Assembly: GCA_042408595.1 (NCBI GenBank) | Contig: JBHOQX010000046.1 | Coordinates: 1 to 57,003 of the forward strand | Direction: 5' to 3' | Length of the DNA stretch: 57,003 nt | Source: JBHOQX01 sp042408595 | GTDB taxonomy: Bacteria; Chloroflexota; Chloroflexia; Chloroflexales; Roseiflexaceae | In this document: piece by piece, positions 8,153-17,176 of the stretch | How positions within the stretch are numbered: position 1 is the stretch's first letter | How the letters are laid out: each line of letters begins with the position of its first letter | Position numbers and translations under genes: made by a program | The notes under the pieces: generated by a model | Database searches by the model: none | What the model was told of the DNA's origin: nothing | What the model saw: only the letters and a program-made list of their open reading frames with translations

Positions 8153-10330
8153 ATGTGGAGTCAGGTAGCACGATGGCTCGACAACTCGAACCTGCCCGAC
8201 CCCATCCAGCGCCGCCAGGCGCCGCTTGTACAGATGATGCTGGTGAGCATGATTGTGCTGGCCGCCAGCGTCCTGCCACTTTTCGCGCTGACGCCCTGGC
8301 CGCAACGCGCGCGCGCGATCAGCGTCTTCAGCGCTGTGATGGTCCTTGCGGCGGCTAGCGCAGCGCTTGTTACCCTACGGCATGGCCGGTTCAACATGAC
8401 GGTCGGCATCGCGGGCGCTGGCACCACCATAGCCCTGATGCTCGGACTGGTCGCCACCGGCGTGCCGTGCAACGGCAACATCCTCTTCCTCTGCGCCCTG
8501 CCGATCACCCTCGCCGGACTGTTGGCGAAGCGCCGTATGCTGGCGGCCATCGCCGCGGCGGCGGCTGCCATGGTGCTGCTGATCGGCGCCGTCGAGACCG
8601 TTCGCCCGGACCTTGCCGGCTTTCAGCCGGTCGGCCCGGAGCTGGGGCCGCCGATCGCGATCGAGTTCGTGCTCGGCCTGATCGTCCTCTGCCTGTTCCT
8701 CGACCGCTTCTCCACCACCTTGCGCGACGCGCTCGCCGAGCTGAGCGACGCCAACGCCCGCCTGCAGGTCGAGCTGAACGAGCGCCGCGCGGTAGAGGCG
8801 GCCTTACGCGAGAGCGAGGCGCGCTACCGGCGTCTGGCCGAGAACGCGCCCGACATGATCTTCCGTTTCCGCCTCCGGCCAACCCCCGGCTACGAGTATG
8901 TCAGCCCGGCTGCAAGCCGGATGTTCGGCTACACGCTGCAGGAGTATTACAACGACCCCCTGATGTGGCGGCGCCTGCTACCGCCGGAAGAGCTCGACCA
9001 CATTGATCGATTGTTCAGCTCGACGGTGCCGGCCTGGACCCAGCCGACTGTCGTACGGGCGTTGAACCGGGCTGGTGAGACGGTCTGGTGCGAGATACAC
9101 CAAACGCCGATCTACGGGCCGGATGGTGATATCGTTGCGGTTGAAGGGATCGTCCGCGATGTCACCGAACGCAAGCAACTCGAAGCACAACTGTTTCAGT
9201 TGCAAAAGCTAGAGAGCATCGGGCAGCTCGCCGGCGGCGTGGCACACGACTTCAACAACCTGCTGGTGGTGATCACTGGCAGCGCGGAGATGGCGCGCGA
9301 GGTGCTGCCACCCGACAGTCCGGCGCAGGCCGACATCGACGACGTGCTGCGCGCCGCCTGGCGCGCCGCCGAACTGACACGCCAGCTTCTGGCGTTCGCC
9401 CGGCGGCAGAGCGGCTATCCACAGGTGCTCAATCTCAATGACCTGATCGGTGCGATGGATCGCATGATGCGGCGGCTGATCGGCGAGGATGTCGAGTTGG
9501 TGGCCGCCACCGAGCCGAAGCTCTGGCCCGTGCGCGCCGACGCGAGCCAGATCGAGCAGGTGATCGCGAACCTGACAGTCAACGCGCGCGACGCCATGCC
9601 GAACGGTGGCCGCCTGACGATCGAGACGTCGAATGTCGTGCTCGATCCGACCTACGCCCAGCAGCACCTCAGCGTGGAGCCGGGGCCCTACGTGCTGCTC
9701 GCCATCAGCGACAACGGCATTGGGATGACCGAGGAGGTGCGGCAGCGTGCGTTCGAGCCGTTCTTTACCACCAAGGAACCGGGGCGCGGCACTGGGCTCG
9801 GTCTGGCGACGACCTATGGCATCGTCCGGCAGAGCGGTGGGCACATCTGGATCTACAGCGAGCTCGGCCATGGCACGACCGTCAAGGTCTACTTGCCGCG
9901 TGCCGAAGATGTGTACGCGGCGGCGGCCGAGCAGCGCGACCACGCCGACGCGCCCACCGGCGACGAGACGATCCTGCTGGTCGAGGACGACGCGGCGGTG
10001 CGAACGCTTGCGGCACGGGTGCTCCGGGCGCAGGGCTATCAGGTGATCGAGGCCAGCGATGCCGCGCAGGCTCTGGCGCTGGCGGGTGAGCAGCCACACT
10101 TCGACCTGCTGCTGACTGACGTGGTGATGCCGCGCACCAGCGGGCCGGAGCTGGCTGCGATGCTCAGCAGCCGCCATCCAGGCATACGCGTCCTCTACAC
10201 CTCGGGCTATACCGACCGTGGCGCCGTCCGGGCAGGCCAGATCGAGGCCAGCGCCGCGTTCTTGCAGAAGCCGTTCACGCCGGCCGCCCTGGCGCAGAAG
10301 GTGCGCGAGGTATTGGATGCGGCGGCGTGA
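8153..10330 (+). CDS. PAS-domain hybrid sensor histidine kinase/response regulator
   Basis: 725 residues. The N-terminus holds about five or six membrane helices (to about residue 190). Then come a short coiled coil, a PAS/PAC domain (about 220-340), a HisKA dimerization domain with phospho-His in GGVAHDFNNLL, HATPase_c (N-box NLTVNARDAMPNGG, G-boxes DNGIGM and GTGLGLATTYG), and a complete C-terminal receiver (LLVEDD, LLLTDVVMP, KPF). The start is ATG 8153 because AGGAGG at 8141-8146 precedes it; longer in-frame starts lie in the 3' flank of the HTH-ATPase gene. A membrane signal should drive autophosphorylation and transfer to the receiver; the output partner is not encoded beside it. Confidence 0.92.
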   Translation: MWSQVARWLDNSNLPDPIQRRQAPLVQMMLVSMIVLAASVLPLFALTPWPQRARAISVFSAVMVLAAASAALVTLRHGRFNMTVGIAGAGTTIALMLGLVATGVPCNGNILFLCALPITLAGLLAKRRMLAAIAAAAAAMVLLIGAVETVRPDLAGFQPVGPELGPPIAIEFVLGLIVLCLFLDRFSTTLRDALAELSDANARLQVELNERRAVEAALRESEARYRRLAENAPDMIFRFRLRPTPGYEYVSPAASRMFGYTLQEYYNDPLMWRRLLPPEELDHIDRLFSSTVPAWTQPTVVRALNRAGETVWCEIHQTPIYGPDGDIVAVEGIVRDVTERKQLEAQLFQLQKLESIGQLAGGVAHDFNNLLVVITGSAEMAREVLPPDSPAQADIDDVLRAAWRAAELTRQLLAFARRQSGYPQVLNLNDLIGAMDRMMRRLIGEDVELVAATEPKLWPVRADASQIEQVIANLTVNARDAMPNGGRLTIETSNVVLDPTYAQQHLSVEPGPYVLLAISDNGIGMTEEVRQRAFEPFFTTKEPGRGTGLGLATTYGIVRQSGGHIWIYSELGHGTTVKVYLPRAEDVYAAAAEQRDHADAPTGDETILLVEDDAAVRTLAARVLRAQGYQVIEASDAAQALALAGEQPHFDLLLTDVVMPRTSGPELAAMLSSRHPGIRVLYTSGYTDRGAVRAGQIEASAAFLQKPFTPAALAQKVREVLDAAA

Positions 10331-10392
10331 CGTGGCAGACGGACATCAGACCGATCACCGGCAGATCCGCGATCTCTCGCCAGGAGGTTTCG

Positions 10393-11355
10393 ATGAATCA
10401 GCGCGGCTCAGCGACCCCCCTACCCTTCGTGCTCGGCCTGGGCCTCGGCATCGCTGCGGGACGTGTCGGCTACCCTGCCGCCGCGTTGACGCGCCTGACG
10501 ATCATGGGCGGCAGACAGCCGCTTTGGCGCACGCCGCACGATATAGGGCTGATCGCCGAGGAGGTGAGCTTTGTCTCCGGCGATGGCGTGCTGCTGCGCG
10601 GCTGGTTCCTGCCCCGCGCGGCCGACGACGGCGCGCCCGCGCCGGCGGTGCTCTTCCTCCACGGCTGGCCGTGGAATCGGCTCGGCAACCTGGCCGGCAC
10701 GTCGATCATTCCCGACCGCACCGTCAGCCTCCTGGAGCCGGCGGCGGCGCTGCACCAGGCCGGGTTCCACGTGCTGCTGTTCGACCTGCGCAACCACGGC
10801 GAGAGCGGCGCAGCGCTGCCGGTGACCTACGGGCCCTACGAGGCGCGCGACATGGCCGGCGCGGTGGCCTACCTGCGTGGCCGGCCGGAGGTGGACGGGC
10901 AGCGGCTGGGGGTGATCGGCTATTCGATGGGCGCGAACGCGCTCATCTACGGGGTACCGGCCTGCCAGCCGATCCGGGCCGCTGTCGCGGTGCAGCCGGT
11001 GCGCGTCAGCACCTTCGCCGCCGGCTTCAGCCGGGAACTGCTCGGCGGGCTGGGGCCGGCGCTCTTCGCAGCGCTGCCGCCGATCTACCGGCTGCTCGGC
11101 GCGCCCCCGCCGCAGTCGGTCGACCCGGCCGCAGTGGCGCACCTGCTGAGCGACACAGCGGTGCTCTACATCCAGGGCGACCGCGACCCGTGGGGCTCGC
11201 TGGCGGACGTGCAGGCGATGGCCGCCGCCACACCGCGCGCCCTGCCGCTGGTCGCCGCCCCCGCGGCCGACCGCTTCGGCGGCTACCTGTATGTCAACGC
11301 CCACCTGCCGGAGATCGTGCGCTTCTTCACGGAGCAGTTGGGCGGGTCGGGGTAG
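10393..11355 (+). CDS. Alpha/beta hydrolase with N-terminal membrane segment
   Basis: 320 residues. A hydrophobic N-terminus (about residues 10-35) probably anchors the protein. The alpha/beta-hydrolase core shows an oxyanion-hole region FLHGWPWN, nucleophile elbow GYSMGAN with Ser, and an acid candidate in GDRDPWGS; the catalytic His is probably in the last 25 residues (VNAHLPEIV). AGGAGG at 10382-10387 fixes ATG 10393. It starts 62 bases after the hybrid kinase and may be cotranscribed. The substrate cannot be deduced. It converges on the VWA gene with a 28-base gap. Confidence 0.88.
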   Translation: MNQRGSATPLPFVLGLGLGIAAGRVGYPAAALTRLTIMGGRQPLWRTPHDIGLIAEEVSFVSGDGVLLRGWFLPRAADDGAPAPAVLFLHGWPWNRLGNLAGTSIIPDRTVSLLEPAAALHQAGFHVLLFDLRNHGESGAALPVTYGPYEARDMAGAVAYLRGRPEVDGQRLGVIGYSMGANALIYGVPACQPIRAAVAVQPVRVSTFAAGFSRELLGGLGPALFAALPPIYRLLGAPPPQSVDPAAVAHLLSDTAVLYIQGDRDPWGSLADVQAMAAATPRALPLVAAPAADRFGGYLYVNAHLPEIVRFFTEQLGGSG

Positions 11356-11383
11356 ACCCTCCGCGGCGAGGCCGCCCGCGCCG

Positions 11384-12658
11384 CTACTTGTTGCGCAGCT
11401 CCTCCGGCAGCTCCAGGTCGTTCAGCCGCACGGTCTTGCGCGCGCCGAACTTGATCGTCTTCTGCCCTTCGCTCGAAAGCTGGCCGGTCTGCTGCAGGTT
11501 GCCGATCTCCTGCTGCACCGTCTGCGCCAGATCGACCTCGCCCTGGTTCAGCAGGCGCGTCACCGCGCTCTGGAGCTTCTGCGTCGCCGCGGCGACATTG
11601 CCGGCCTGGATGTCCTGCAGCGCGCGTGTCTGGAGCTTGAAGGCGCTGACTTTCTCGACGATGTTCATCACCCGCGGATCGACCTGCGCCGCCTCGGTCG
11701 CATCGGTCGTGAAGGCCAGCATGATGTCGGCGCGGGCCTTCTCCGCCTGCCGCCCGAGCAGCGGAATGTCGTAGCTCACCTCGGCCTGGCCGATGCGGTA
11801 CTGCCCGGCGGCGCGCGGCTCGACCAGCACCTCGATCAGCAGCGCCCGGCTGGCCCCACTCTCCAGCTCGCCGAGCGGCACCGACACGTCGCGGTCCGAG
11901 ATCGGGGTGTACCCCAGGTTGCTGATCAGCGGCAGCACCTGCCAGACGGCGCGTGGCGCGACCCCCTGCACCAGCCGCAGCGTCAGGTTGGCGTTGTGGA
12001 TGGCAGTAGCCTGCGCGCGGGCGACGGTGTTCTGGAAGTACTCGTCGATCTCGTCGGGCCGGCTGATGTAATCGGCGGTGCCGCCGGAGCGGTTCGCCAT
12101 CTCGATCAGCAGGTCCTCGTTCCAGTCCTTACCGACGCCCAGCGCGGTGATCGGTACGCCGCGCTGCCCGGCGTCCGAGGCGCGCAGCAGGCACTCCTTC
12201 TCGCTCTCGGTCTGGCCATCGGTCAGCAGGATCATGCGCTTGAGCGCGTTCGCCGGGCCGCGGGCGATCTCCGCCAGGCCGCGCTCGACGGCCGGCGCGA
12301 TTCGGGTGCCGCCGGCGTCGCGGATGCGGCTGATGCGCTCCTGCAGCTCGGCGCGGTTCGCCACCGGCGCGGCCGGGATGAGCACCTCCGTGCGGTGGTC
12401 GAAGATCACGACCGAGGCGGTGTCCTGCGCGTCGAGCAGCTCCAGCGCGCGCGCGGTCGCCCGGCGCACCCGTTCGATCTTCTCGCCCTTCATCGAGCCG
12501 CTGCGGTCGAGGACGAAACAGACGTTGACCGGGGTGCGCACCCGGGCCACCGTCTGGCCCGGCTGGATCTCGAGCAGAATATAGGCGACCTGTGCCGTGC
12601 CGGCCGCGGGAAGGGACGGCCGCGCCAGCGCGGCCCGCAGATTGACCTCACCGGCCAT
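11384..12658 (-). CDS. VWA (von Willebrand factor A) domain protein
   Basis: 424 residues. The VWA domain (about residues 40-215) has an intact MIDAS: DRSGS, the conserved Thr in AGGTRI, and the Asp in LLTDGQTE. A beta-rich segment follows (about 220-330), then a helical C-terminus containing TRALQDIQAGN and a Gln-rich stretch. No signal peptide is visible, so it is probably cytosolic and acts through metal-dependent protein binding. AAGGAG lies just upstream of ATG 12658. Its own promoter is at 12750-12778. Confidence 0.9.
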   Translation of the reverse strand: MAGEVNLRAALARPSLPAAGTAQVAYILLEIQPGQTVARVRTPVNVCFVLDRSGSMKGEKIERVRRATARALELLDAQDTASVVIFDHRTEVLIPAAPVANRAELQERISRIRDAGGTRIAPAVERGLAEIARGPANALKRMILLTDGQTESEKECLLRASDAGQRGVPITALGVGKDWNEDLLIEMANRSGGTADYISRPDEIDEYFQNTVARAQATAIHNANLTLRLVQGVAPRAVWQVLPLISNLGYTPISDRDVSVPLGELESGASRALLIEVLVEPRAAGQYRIGQAEVSYDIPLLGRQAEKARADIMLAFTTDATEAAQVDPRVMNIVEKVSAFKLQTRALQDIQAGNVAAATQKLQSAVTRLLNQGEVDLAQTVQQEIGNLQQTGQLSSEGQKTIKFGARKTVRLNDLELPEELRNK

Positions 12659-12749
12659 GGGAGACTCCTTGCTCTACCGCTTTCCCTACTGATACGCTCG
12701 CCCCGCACCGCAAGTTGCAGCGCGCAACCGGTCCGCGCTCCGCTGCGTC

Positions 12750-12778
12750 AGTATAGAGAGTACGGTCTGATTTGTAAA
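12750..12778 (-). promoter_or_regulatory. Promoter for the VWA gene
   Basis: On the minus strand TTTACA (12778-12773) and TATACT (12755-12750) are separated by exactly 17 bases. Transcription would begin near 12743 and run into the VWA gene. A short hairpin CCGCC-TTCA-GGCGG lies upstream at 12792-12805. Confidence 0.75.
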
Positions 12779-12852
12779 GATGAACGTCGTACCGCCTTCA
12801 GGCGGCACAACATTTCATAGCGAATCGCGCTCGCATATGGCCATGCGCGCAG

Positions 12853-13542
12853 ATGGTACAATGGATGCTCAGGCGACGCATGCGGGCACCAAGCGGTATG
12901 ATGCGCGAGAACCGATCCCTCAACGGGCGCGCCACCCTGCGCCAGCGGCTGTTCGCCGCGCTGCTGGCGCGCGGCAGCGCCACCCACGACCGATATGTCG
13001 CCGGCCGCAAGCGGGCGCTGCTCGGCGACTTGCACGGCGATCTGCTGGAGATCGGCGCGGGCGCCGGGCCAAACCTGGCCTACCTGCCGGGCGATGTCCG
13101 TTACGTCGCCGTCGAGCCGAACCCAGCGATGGACCGCTACCTGCGTGACGCGGCGGCGCGGGCCGGCCTGGCGCTCGAGATTCGCCGCGGGCGCGCCGAG
13201 GCCCTGCCCGCGCCGGACGCCAGCGCCGACGCGGTGATCAGCACGCTCGTCCTGTGCTCGGTGGGGGATGTGGCGGCGGCGCTGCGCGAGATTCGCCGCG
13301 TGCTGCGGCCCGGCGGCCGGCTGGTCTTTCTGGAGCACGTCGCCGCGCCGCCCGGCAGCCGCACCCGCCGCTGGCAGGATGCCATCCGCCCGCTCTGGCA
13401 ACTCGCCGCGGATGGCTGTCAGCCGAACCGCGACACCGCCGCCGCGCTCGAACAGGCCGGGTTCGCTGCGTTGGAGATCGAGCGCTTCACCGTACCTGTG
13501 CCGATCGTCGGCCCACACATCGCCGGAGTCGCACTACGATGA
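12853..13542 (+). CDS. Class I SAM-dependent methyltransferase (UbiE/type 11-like)
   Basis: 229 residues from ATG 12853. The SAM-binding motif is LLEIGAGAGPNLAYLP, motif II is YVAVEPNPAM, and the post-motif region EIRRVLRPGGRLVFLEHV is typical of methyltransferase type 11 proteins. The acceptor is unknown. The start is uncertain: a possible -10 (TACAAT, 12857-12862) overlaps it, and the ATG pair at 12898/12901 would give 214 or 213 residues with the core intact. The stop overlaps the start of the phosphatase gene (ATGA), showing translational coupling. Confidence 0.88.
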   Translation: MVQWMLRRRMRAPSGMMRENRSLNGRATLRQRLFAALLARGSATHDRYVAGRKRALLGDLHGDLLEIGAGAGPNLAYLPGDVRYVAVEPNPAMDRYLRDAAARAGLALEIRRGRAEALPAPDASADAVISTLVLCSVGDVAAALREIRRVLRPGGRLVFLEHVAAPPGSRTRRWQDAIRPLWQLAADGCQPNRDTAAALEQAGFAALEIERFTVPVPIVGPHIAGVALR

Positions 13543-14759
13543 GCTTCGCCAGCCTGCCGCTGTTCGCCGCCCTGCCGCCCGACGAGCTGGCCCGCCTCAC
13601 CGGCACGCTGCGCGAGATGACTCTCGATGCCGGCGCGCTGCTCTTCCACGAGGGCGACGAGGGGCACAGTTGCTTCATCGTGCTCGATGGCGAGATCGGC
13701 ATCCTGCGGGCGATGGAGCGCGGCGAACGGCTGCTGGCGGTGCAGACCGCCGGGCAGCTCTTCGGCGAAGGGAGCCTGCTCCACCCGGACCACCGGCGTA
13801 CCGCCGGCGCCCGCGCGCTCACATCCGCCCGGCTCCTGGAGATCACCCGCCAGGACTTCGAGGCGCTGCTGGCGCGCCATCCGTCCTTCGCCTACGAACT
13901 GCTGCGCCAGATGAGCTTCCAGCTTCGCGCGGCGAACGATGCGACGATCAACGATTTGCAGGAGAAGAACCGCCAGTTGACGCGCGCCTACGAAGAGCTG
14001 CAGGCGGCGCAGTCGCAGCTGATCGAAAAGGAGAAGCTGGAGCACGAGCTCCAGATGGCGCGCGAGATGCAGGAGCAGAGCCTGCCGCGCCGCATGCCGA
14101 ACCTGCCGGGCTTCTCCTTCGGCGCGCGCCTGGCGCCGGCGCGACTCGTCAGCGGCGATTTCTTCGATTTCATCGAGCTCGACGCCGACCGCGTCGGCAT
14201 GGTTGTCGGCGATGTCTGCGGCAAGGGAGTGCCCGCCGCCTTCTTCACGGCGCAGACCCGCAGCCTGCTGCGCGGCGAGGCCGGGCGCGCCGTTGCCCCC
14301 GCCGCCGCGCTGCGCGAGGTCAACCGCCATCTGCTCGAGATGAGCGCGCCCGGCATGTTTGTGACGATGGTCTACGGCGTGCTCGACCGGCGAACACGCG
14401 AGTTCGTCTTTGTGCGGGCCGGCCACGAGCTGCCGCTGCTGAGCGACAGGTGCGGCAGGGCCGCATACATCGGCCGCGGATTGGGCCACCCGCTCGGCAT
14501 CGTGCCCGAGCCGGCGCTCGAGGAGCATACCAGTACGCTTCCGCCCGGCGCGACACTGCTGATCTACACCGATGGCGTGACCGAAGCGATGGATGCACGT
14601 GGCTCGCAGTTCGGCGCGACGCTGCTGCGCGCGACCGCCGGTCTGCCACAGCCATCGCCGCAGGCGCTCTGCGACCACCTACTCGACACGATTCGCGCCT
14701 TCCACGGCGATGCGCCGCAGGACGACGACGTGACGCTGGTGGCGGTGCGGGGGGAATGA
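13539..14759 (+). CDS. Cyclic-nucleotide-binding-like domain plus PP2C (SpoIIE/RsbU-type) phosphatase
   Basis: 406 residues. Residues 1-120 are a Crp-like cNMP-binding fold (FHEGDEGHSCFIVLDGEIGIL, GQLFGEGSLL). A coiled coil follows (about 130-180), then a PPM/SpoIIE phosphatase domain with metal-binding Asp residues in SGDFFDFIEL, GDVCGKGVPAAFF and the terminal QDDDVTLVAV. Such enzymes dephosphorylate anti-sigma-factor antagonists in partner-switching stress responses. ATG 13539 overlaps the methyltransferase stop. No RsbV/RsbW homologue is nearby. Confidence 0.92.
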   Translation: MSFASLPLFAALPPDELARLTGTLREMTLDAGALLFHEGDEGHSCFIVLDGEIGILRAMERGERLLAVQTAGQLFGEGSLLHPDHRRTAGARALTSARLLEITRQDFEALLARHPSFAYELLRQMSFQLRAANDATINDLQEKNRQLTRAYEELQAAQSQLIEKEKLEHELQMAREMQEQSLPRRMPNLPGFSFGARLAPARLVSGDFFDFIELDADRVGMVVGDVCGKGVPAAFFTAQTRSLLRGEAGRAVAPAAALREVNRHLLEMSAPGMFVTMVYGVLDRRTREFVFVRAGHELPLLSDRCGRAAYIGRGLGHPLGIVPEPALEEHTSTLPPGATLLIYTDGVTEAMDARGSQFGATLLRATAGLPQPSPQALCDHLLDTIRAFHGDAPQDDDVTLVAVRGE

Positions 14760-14908
14760 CAGCTATCAGACAGAGGACGCACGCGGTCGTTCTCGGCACG
14801 GGAGTGTGGCAGGCCTGGAGGCCCACCACAGCGCTCTTGTTCGGGCACACAAACGTTCGAGAAGCGACGAAGCCGACAACCTCCATCTATTACTACACGA
14901 GCTGAACC

Positions 14909-16147
14909 TTGAACGCTCGACGCACAACTCCACGCGAGCAGGACCCCGGCGCGCTGCTACGGCGCAACCGCGAACTGGCGACGCTGCGGGCGATCGCCGA
15001 GACGCTCAACCGCAGCCTGAGCCTGCGCGAGATCGCCGGCGATACGCTGCCGCTGGTCGTCGAGCTGCTCAGCCTCCACACCGGCTGGCTCTTCCTGCGC
15101 GACGAGTCGGGCGACTTCATCGTCGCCGCTGTCCACAATCTGCCGCCTGCCATGGCCTACCCGGGCCCGCCGTGGTGCCAGGTCTGCGCCTGCCAGCGCC
15201 TGGCCCAGGCCGGCGAGCTGCGCGACGCCGCACAGATCGTCGAGTGCTCCCGGCTGGGCGGGGCCGCCGGCGACCGGCAGGGGCTGGCGTTCCACGCCAG
15301 CGTGCCGCTCGCCGAGCGCGGGCAACTGCTCGGCATCCTGAACGTCGCCACCTCGGCCTGGGACAGCTTCACGCCGCAGGATCTGCAACTGCTGACGGCG
15401 GTCGGCTATCAGTTGGCGACGGCGCTGAACCGGGCACAGCTCGCCGAGCAGGCGACACACCTGGCGCTGGCAGAGGAACGCAACCGGCTGGCGCGCGAAG
15501 TGCACGACACCCTGGCGCAGGAGTTGACGGCGATCACGCTCCAGCTCGAAACTGCCGATGCACTGCTGGATACCGCACCGGAGCGCGCCCGCGAGCGTAT
15601 TCGGGCTGCGTTGGCGCGCACCCGTGAGAGCTTGGCGGAAGCGCGCCGCTCGGTGCTCGACCTGCGCGCCGGCCCGCTGGAGCGCCAGGCGCTACCGGAC
15701 GCGCTGGCCGAGCTGGCGCGGCGCTTCGCAGCGGAGGCCGGCCTCGCCGTGGAGACCCGGATCGCGGCCGGCGGCGCCCGGCTGCCGGCGCGCCACGAAC
15801 AGGCGCTCTACCGCATCGCCCAGGAGGCGTTGGCGAACATCCGCCGGCACGCCCGGGCGACGGCAGTTACCGTGGAGCTGGAGATCGCGGGCGGACGGGC
15901 GCGCCTGTCCATCGCCGACGACGGGCGCGGCTTCGACGCCGGGGCGCTGCGGATCGGTGAGGCGGGCGGCTTCGGGCTGCTGAGCATGCAGGAGCGGGCG
16001 CGGCTGCTCGGTGGCACGCTCACGGTCGCCAGCGCGCCGGGCCAGGGCACCCGGATCGACGCCGCCGTTCCCCTCCAGGGCGCAGAATCAGAGACCGGAG
16101 GCGCGCCGGCCCCCGGTTATATCAGTCCCTCTGATGCATCACGATGA
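14909..16147 (+). CDS. GAF-domain sensor histidine kinase (NarL-partner type) with Cys cluster
   Basis: 412 residues. A GAF domain (about 40-175) is followed by HisKA_3 with phospho-His in AREVHDTLAQELTAI and HATPase_c (HEQALYRIAQEALANIRRHA, DDGRGFD, GFGLLSMQERA). There are no membrane helices, so it is cytosolic. Inside the GAF domain Cys90, Cys93, Cys95 and Cys113 (WCQVCACQ ... VECSRL) form a CX2CXCX17C pattern that could hold a metal or Fe-S cluster. Kinases of this class usually pair with LuxR-type regulators, but none is adjacent. The start is poorly defined: the first in-frame start is TTG 14909 without a clear SD, inside a GAACGCTCGACGC-rich spacer. Confidence 0.85.
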   Translation: MNARRTTPREQDPGALLRRNRELATLRAIAETLNRSLSLREIAGDTLPLVVELLSLHTGWLFLRDESGDFIVAAVHNLPPAMAYPGPPWCQVCACQRLAQAGELRDAAQIVECSRLGGAAGDRQGLAFHASVPLAERGQLLGILNVATSAWDSFTPQDLQLLTAVGYQLATALNRAQLAEQATHLALAEERNRLAREVHDTLAQELTAITLQLETADALLDTAPERARERIRAALARTRESLAEARRSVLDLRAGPLERQALPDALAELARRFAAEAGLAVETRIAAGGARLPARHEQALYRIAQEALANIRRHARATAVTVELEIAGGRARLSIADDGRGFDAGALRIGEAGGFGLLSMQERARLLGGTLTVASAPGQGTRIDAAVPLQGAESETGGAPAPGYISPSDASR

Positions 16148-16250
16148 ACGTGACGTAGGCAGTCATCCACGCCGCCCCGCTGCGTAGGCCCGGCAAAGCG
16201 GGCGCTGCCTGACGACGGCACGACCATAGATGCGAGATCGCTCCACGCCG

Positions 16251-16949
16251 TCATCTCCCGAAGCCGAGCCCCCGCTCGCGCATGCTGATGAAGCGCCCCT
16301 GGCCGATCACCAGGTGATCGAGCACCTCGACATCCAGCAGCCGGCCGGCCTCCACGATCTGCCGCGTCACCAGCACGTCCTCAGCCGAGGGGGTCGGGTC
16401 GCCCGAGGGGTGGTTGTGTACCACGATGAGCGCCGCGCTGTTGAGCTTCAGCGCTTCCTTGAAGACCTCGCCGACACGGATGAGGGCGGTATTCACGCTG
16501 CCGACATAGACGGTGGCAACTTTCTGCACGCGGTTCTTGGTATCCAGGCAGATCGCCCGCAGGTGCTCCTGGTCGAGATGGCCCATTTCGAGCAGCATCA
16601 GGCTGGCCGCGTCGGCCGGGGCCTTGATCTGGAACCGCTCGTCGCCCGCCGTCAGCAGCAGCCGCCGGCCGATCTCCAGCGCCGCCTTGAGCGTGGCCGT
16701 CTTGGCTTCGCCCAAGCCATGGCGCTGGCACAATTCCGGATAGCCGGCGCGCAGCAACCCCGGCCAGCCGCCATAGTCGATCAGGAGCTGTTGCGCCAGG
16801 TCTTTTACATTCGTTCCCGCCACGCCGACACGCAGCAGAATCGCCAGGAGTTCCGCATCGCTCAAGGCCGCCGCGCCGTAGTCGCGCAGGCGTTCGCGTG
16901 GCTGCTCGCCGGGCGGTAGCTCCTTGATCCGCAGGGAATAGTGGCTCAT
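16251..16949 (-). CDS. radC: RadC family JAMM/MPN+ protein
   Basis: 232 residues. The N-terminal UPF0758 helical region (RLRDYGAAALSDAELLAILLR) is followed by an HhH-like segment (GLGEAKTATLKAALEIGRR) and a complete JAMM metalloprotease-like motif: Glu in VGEVFKEAL, then HNHPSGDPTPSAED. Despite the name its role in repair is unproven; it is a probable zinc protein. The start is ATG 16949, preceded by GAGGAG; in-frame ATGs at 16952 and 16961 overlap that SD. It is divergent from the MFS gene. Confidence 0.9.
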   Translation of the reverse strand: MSHYSLRIKELPPGEQPRERLRDYGAAALSDAELLAILLRVGVAGTNVKDLAQQLLIDYGGWPGLLRAGYPELCQRHGLGEAKTATLKAALEIGRRLLLTAGDERFQIKAPADAASLMLLEMGHLDQEHLRAICLDTKNRVQKVATVYVGSVNTALIRVGEVFKEALKLNSAALIVVHNHPSGDPTPSAEDVLVTRQIVEAGRLLDVEVLDHLVIGQGRFISMRERGLGFGR

Positions 16950-17176
16950 CATTCTCCTCATCGTGCGTGCGTCACCCGCTGTTGGTGTAGCGTTCGACCG
17001 GGCAAAAAGATGCGGTCAGCGGCACATCCTTCCGCCGCCGGATGACGGCGCGGCGCTGCTGTGGTACAGTCGGGCGGCGACTGTCCGCCGCGGCTTGACA
17101 AGACATCCGCCGCCGTCGGATGCGTGTTCCGACACGCCATGTCGCCCCAGAGCAGTGTTTGAGAGAATGATACACT

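Noticed and set aside
12841..12900. Leaderless transcription of the methyltransferase from TACAAT at 12857
   Set aside because: No -35 or extended element supports it, so it is only mentioned as a reason for start uncertainty.
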